Part shown: positions 5,104 through 7,986 of the stretch, in pieces | Layout of the letters: the number at the start of each line of letters is the position of its first letter | Position numbering within the stretch: the stretch's first letter is position 1 | Assembly (NCBI GenBank): GCA_003696875.1 | Contig: RFHL01001075.1 | Location: 1 to 7,986, forward strand | Length of the DNA: 7,986 nt | DNA from: Bacteroidota bacterium | Lineage (GTDB): Bacteria > Bacteroidota > Bacteroidia > J057 | Reading direction: 5' to 3' | Position numbers and translations under genes: made by a program | The notes under the pieces: model-generated | Told to the model about the DNA's origin: nothing | The model's database searches: none | Seen by the model: only the letters and a program-made list of their open reading frames with translations

Positions 5104-7986
5104 TCAGCGCGTGACCTGCACCCGGCTGATGGAACGGGTGGTTTCAGTGCTGAGCAGGATGGTGTGCACCCCGCGGGCGAGCTCGTCCAGGTCTAGGGTC
5201 AGCTCATGCTGGCCGGTCGCCTGACGCCCCAGGCTGCGGTTGATGACCACACGGCCCGTCATATCCATGACTTGCAGCTGCACTTCACCTCCTTGCTCCA
5301 CAAAATAGCTCAGACGGGTCTGGCTGGCGGCAGGGTTGGGGAAAACGCTCAGCAGGTCATTGCGCAGATCTTTATCGATGCTGGTAGTATTACGCAACAG
5401 GGTAGCCGTGCCGTCGGGCAGGACTAGCAGCAGGCCAAAACCTTCGCCGCTCTGGTTAGTCGAGGGGTCCAGGAAGCCGCTGGCGAGGATAACGCCCGCA
5501 CCGCCAGCAAGGCCGGTTGCATCCGCCTCAAAGAAGGCAATCGGGCTGTTGGTGGCGGTAGGCGCCACGCCGAGGCTGTAGATCGCCGGAGCCAGGGCCA
5601 GATAACCCGCAGTAAAGTCAGCGTAGGCCAGACCCGTTACCGCGGGCGGGGTACCGCCATTGGCGAGGACGTCTACCGTCGGGGCGTCAGTCGCACCGTG
5701 GAATACGCGCAGGTCCACATCGCCGCTGTTGGCGGCGGCTTCCTGGGCAGCGGTGGCTACAAAGAGGTTGAAGGCCGTGCTGATGCCATCCGGGTTGGCG
5801 GCGTAGGCAGTAGGATCAATGACACCATTGGCCACAACCGTATAGCTTTCTCCATCCATAAAGGTTGCCGGAATGGTGGCCACTACCTGGTCGGTGATGC
5901 CGGTGCTGGCGTCACCTGCGATGACTACGTCTATGGGGTACCCGGTGGGCAGATCCACAAAGGGCGTAGCTGTGCGGAAGGCAAAGTTGTCGAGCTTGAT
6001 GGTGTCGGCCAGCATATTGATGTACACATCCACGCTGGCTGCGGCCAGGTCGGCCGAATTGTGGATCACCTGGGCGCGGGCGTTGCCTACGGCGGTCAGG
6101 GGAGCTACGGTTCCGTCAGCAAAGGCGACAAAAAGGCCAAAAGCTTCGCCATTCTGGTTGGCAGCTGGATCCAGGAAGCCGGAAGCAAACACGAAACCAG
6201 CACCACCACCCAGGGCAGAAGCATCTACATAGAAGGGGGCCAGAACCGTAGCGGGATCGTTGGCGGCGGTGACGTCGATGCGATACTCAGCAGCGGGCAC
6301 CGGCAGGTACCCCGTGAAGGCGCCATAGGGAGCGGCAGGAACGACAGCTCCACCATTGGCATTGACTCCGACGGTGGGAGCGTCCGTAGCCCCGTGCATC
6401 ACACGCAGATCCACGTTGCTACCGATCGCAGCTTCCTGAGCGCCAGCAGAGACCAGCAGGGCAAATCCGATACCCGCGCCATCGGGGTTGGCCGCAAACT
6501 GGGTCGGATCCAGTACACCGCTAGCCACAACGTTGTAGCGCTCCCCGTCGGCGAAGGTGGCGGGAATGGTAGCTACGACCTGATCGGTAATGTCCGTGCT
6601 GGTGGGACCGGCAATCACAATCTCTATAGGGTAGCCGGTGGGCAGGTCTACAAAGGGCGTAGCGCTGCGGAAGGCAAAGTCGTCCAGCTTGATGGTATCG
6701 GCCAACGCATTGATGTAGACATCAACGAGCGCGGCGGCGGGGTCAGCGGAATTGTGCACGACCTGGGCGCGGGCGTTGCCCACGGCGGTCAGCGGGGCCA
6801 CGGTCCCGTCTGCGAAGGCGACGAAGAGCCCAAAGGCCTCGCCGCCCTGGTTGGCGGCAGGATCCAGGAAGCCAGAAGCAAACACAAAGCCGGCCCCCCC
6901 ACCCAAAGCAGATGCATCAACGTAGAAGGGAGCCACCAGAGTAGAGGGGTCGTTGGCAGCAGTGACGTCGATACGGTAGTCAGCAGCGGGCACGGACAGG
7001 TAGCCGGTGAAAGCACCATAGGTGGCGGACGGAATGATCGCGCCGCCATTGGCGTTGACGCCTACACTCGGAGCATCGGTAGCGCCGTGCATCACGCGCA
7101 GGTCTACATTGGCCCCAGTCCCAACTTCCTGGGCGCCAGCGGAGACCAGCAGGGCAAATCCGATACCCGCGCCATCGGGGTTGGCCGCAAACTGGGTCGG
7201 GTCCAGCACCCCGCTAGCCACGATGTTGTAGCTTTCACCATCCATCAGGGTCGCCGGGATGGTCGCGACGACCTGATCGGTGATATCGGTGCTGGTAGGA
7301 CCGGCGATGACGATATCCAACTCATAGCCCGTAGGCAGGTCCACAAAAGGGGTCGCGTCCCGAAACGCAAAATCATCCAACTTGATGGTGTCGCTCAGCG
7401 CGTTGATGTATACGTCGACCAGCGCAGCGGCGGGGTCAGCGGAGTTGTGCACCACCTGACCACGGGCAACCCCTACTTGGGTTAGGGGGAGCACCGTACC
7501 GTCTTTCAAGGCGGCAAACAGCCCGAAGGCGGCACCATTTTGGTTGGCCGTAGGGTCAAGGAAGCCGGAAGCAAACACATAGGCATACGCGCCACCCAGG
7601 GGAGCAAGATCCACGTAGTAGGAGGTGACAATGGTCGAGTTGTCATTGTCAGGGGTGACCTGCAACACATACTCGGTGGCTGGCACTTCCAGGGTCGATA
7701 GGGCATCGGCATAGTCGATGTTGTCGATCAGGAGTCCGCCATTGGCAAGGACATCCACGCCGCCGACATCGGTCGCCCCATGGTTGGCACCGAGCGAAAC
7801 CATGTTGGCCATGGAGGCCGTGGTGTCAATACCTGCGGCGACAGAAAGGCCAAAGACGATACTGGCACCATTGGCCGTCTGGTCGTAGTTGGCCAGGTTG
7901 GTAGGCAAGATGCCATTGGCGGCGACCACATAGGTCTCCCCAGCCGTCAGGGTCGCCGGGATGTTGGCGATGATGTCACCAGGGCC
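5104..7986 (-). CDS. Multi-domain DUF4397 repeat protein with T9SS type A sorting domain (5'-truncated)
   Basis: Large secreted or surface protein. The frame remains open to the window edge and bases 7930-7986 continue the repeat pattern, so the ATG at 7929 is internal and the true start lies beyond. The visible 960 residues are a chain of DUF4397-type domains of two alternating subtypes. Subtype A opens with QVVHNSADPAAALVDVYIN and subtype B with VDLRVMHGATDAPTVGV. Both end near A-S/N-G-hydrophobic-L-D-P and a short hydrophobic strand. The order is partial A, B, A, B, A, B, A, B. The last about 85 residues (5107-5364) form a T9SS sorting domain: VFPNPAASQTRLSYF, VMDMTGRVV, and LARGVHTILL. 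This tail is normally cleaved on export through the outer membrane, leaving the protein released or attached to the surface. The visible part has no Cys or Trp and only five Lys, with many Asp, Ala and Gly. DUF4397 has no established biochemical role; an adhesive, stalk or matrix function is inference only. Confidence 0.93.
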   Translation of the reverse strand, partial: GPGDIIANIPATLTAGETYVVAANGILPTNLANYDQTANGASIVFGLSVAAGIDTTASMANMVSLGANHGATDVGGVDVLANGGLLIDNIDYADALSTLEVPATEYVLQVTPDNDNSTIVTSYYVDLAPLGGAYAYVFASGFLDPTANQNGAAFGLFAALKDGTVLPLTQVGVARGQVVHNSADPAAALVDVYINALSDTIKLDDFAFRDATPFVDLPTGYELDIVIAGPTSTDITDQVVATIPATLMDGESYNIVASGVLDPTQFAANPDGAGIGFALLVSAGAQEVGTGANVDLRVMHGATDAPSVGVNANGGAIIPSATYGAFTGYLSVPAADYRIDVTAANDPSTLVAPFYVDASALGGGAGFVFASGFLDPAANQGGEAFGLFVAFADGTVAPLTAVGNARAQVVHNSADPAAALVDVYINALADTIKLDDFAFRSATPFVDLPTGYPIEIVIAGPTSTDITDQVVATIPATFADGERYNVVASGVLDPTQFAANPDGAGIGFALLVSAGAQEAAIGSNVDLRVMHGATDAPTVGVNANGGAVVPAAPYGAFTGYLPVPAAEYRIDVTAANDPATVLAPFYVDASALGGGAGFVFASGFLDPAANQNGEAFGLFVAFADGTVAPLTAVGNARAQVIHNSADLAAASVDVYINMLADTIKLDNFAFRTATPFVDLPTGYPIDVVIAGDASTGITDQVVATIPATFMDGESYTVVANGVIDPTAYAANPDGISTAFNLFVATAAQEAAANSGDVDLRVFHGATDAPTVDVLANGGTPPAVTGLAYADFTAGYLALAPAIYSLGVAPTATNSPIAFFEADATGLAGGAGVILASGFLDPSTNQSGEGFGLLLVLPDGTATLLRNTTSIDKDLRNDLLSVFPNPAASQTRLSYFVEQGGEVQLQVMDMTGRVVINRSLGRQATGQHELTLDLDELARGVHTILLSTETTRSISRVQVTR
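5107..5364 (-). other. T9SS type A C-terminal sorting domain coding region
   Basis: This encodes the C-terminal beta-sandwich tag of the repeat protein. It begins after the last DUF4397 domain with FPNP (a variant of the usual YPNP), continues with a V-x-D-x-x-G-R-V strand pair and G-x-H-x-L-x-L-D, and ends in a basic strand, RSISRVQVTR. It matches the Por_Secre_tail pattern in order and length. It directs export by the type IX machinery, whose genes are not in this window. Confidence 0.9.
5389..5718 (-). repeat. Terminal DUF4397 subtype-B domain (B4)
   Basis: This is the last domain before the sorting tail, starting VDLRVFHGATDAPTVDV (His codon 5698-5700). It is clearly a B domain but more diverged than B2 and B3: its middle reads VTGLAYADFTAGYLALAPAIYSL, and it carries ASGFLDPSTNQ. 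It has no A partner after it, so the array ends on a half unit. Confidence 0.88.
5719..6414 (-). repeat. DUF4397 pair repeat, unit 3 (B3+A3), 696 bp
   Basis: B3 starts with VDLRVMHGATDAPTVGV (His codon 6394-6396) and A3 with RAQVIHNSADLAAASVDVYIN (His codon 6061-6063). B3 is close to B2. A3 has drifted from A1 and A2 (DLAAAS instead of DPAAAL, VIDPTAY instead of VLDPTQF) and the unit is one codon longer than the others. Confidence 0.9.
6415..7107 (-). repeat. DUF4397 pair repeat, unit 2 (B2+A2), 693 bp
   Basis: B2 has its His codon at 7087-7089 and A2 at 6754-6756. This is the central and best conserved unit. Its A2 half shares a 59-base exact match with A1 of unit 1 (6449-6507 against 7142-7200), and its B2 half closely resembles B3. 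Confidence 0.92.
7108..7800 (-). repeat. DUF4397 pair repeat, unit 1 (B1+A1), 693 bp
   Basis: B1 reads MVSLGANHGATDVGGVDV (His codon 7780-7782) and is diverged from the other B domains, while A1 (QVVHNSADPAAALVDVYIN, His codon 7447-7449) is nearly identical to A2. The length equals that of unit 2. Confidence 0.88.
7801..7986 (-). repeat. Partial DUF4397 subtype-A domain (A0), cut by the window edge
   Basis: The 62 residues read DIIANIPATLTAGETYVVAANG and align with the A-domain stretch DQVVATIPATLMDGESYNIVASG. The closing motif is ILPTN instead of VLDPTQ, so the usual Asp is lost. This shows the array continues upstream of the window. Confidence 0.82.

Noticed and set aside
4957..5196. Small + strand open frame of 79 codons in the convergent gap.
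   Set aside because: It runs through the hairpin and into the 3' end of the opposite gene, with no domain, no start context and pyrimidine-tract-driven composition.
5698..7485. A 595-codon open frame on the + strand, opposite the DUF4397 repeats.
   Set aside because: It is exactly antisense to the repeat gene, mirrors its 693-base periodicity, and begins at the complement of the HGATD His codon. A Gly/Val/Arg-rich composition with no domain is what the complement of an Ala/Asp/Thr-rich repeat gives. The − strand has the real domains and sorting tail.
5389..7986. CRISPR-like or insertion-sequence repeats.
   Set aside because: The repeat period is about 693 bases, in frame and coding for protein domains. 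There are no short direct repeats with spacers, no terminal inverted repeats and no transposase.

Overview
This window most likely comes from a member of the Bacteroidota with fairly high G+C, perhaps a Saprospiria-type marine or environmental lineage (the finer placement is inference). Three things point there: a C-terminal type IX secretion (T9SS) sorting domain, which is restricted to this phylum and close relatives; a two-component sensor with a Reg_prop beta-propeller and Y_Y_Y domain, a very common architecture in the phylum; and an exported bacterial-type M49 peptidase with a lipoprotein signal.

The layout is three large genes, two of them cut by the window edges. Bases 1-2601 (+) hold the C-terminal 866 residues of a hybrid sensor histidine kinase: propeller blades, Y_Y_Y domain, one membrane segment, a HisKA/HATPase core and two receiver domains. 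A 231-base gap follows, with an imperfect but terminator-like hairpin. Bases 2833-4899 (+) encode a dipeptidyl-peptidase III-like zinc peptidase made as a lipoprotein. A 204-base convergent gap contains a perfect 13-bp palindromic hairpin, probably a shared terminator. Bases 5104-7986 (-) encode the C-terminal 960 residues of a giant secreted repeat protein: eight DUF4397-type domains, one of them incomplete, in two alternating subtypes with a 693-696 bp period, then the T9SS tail.

The three genes do not form an obvious pathway. The kinase and the peptidase share a strand but appear to be separated by a terminator, and the repeat protein is convergent to both. What they share is the cell envelope: a periplasmic sensor, an envelope-anchored peptidase and a surface or secreted protein. 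No RNA gene, CRISPR array, insertion sequence or prophage gene is visible. The most unusual part is the repeat protein, whose central repeat units are nearly identical at the DNA level, contain no Cys or Trp and almost no Lys. It is an unusual member of a known domain family rather than clear evidence of a new system.
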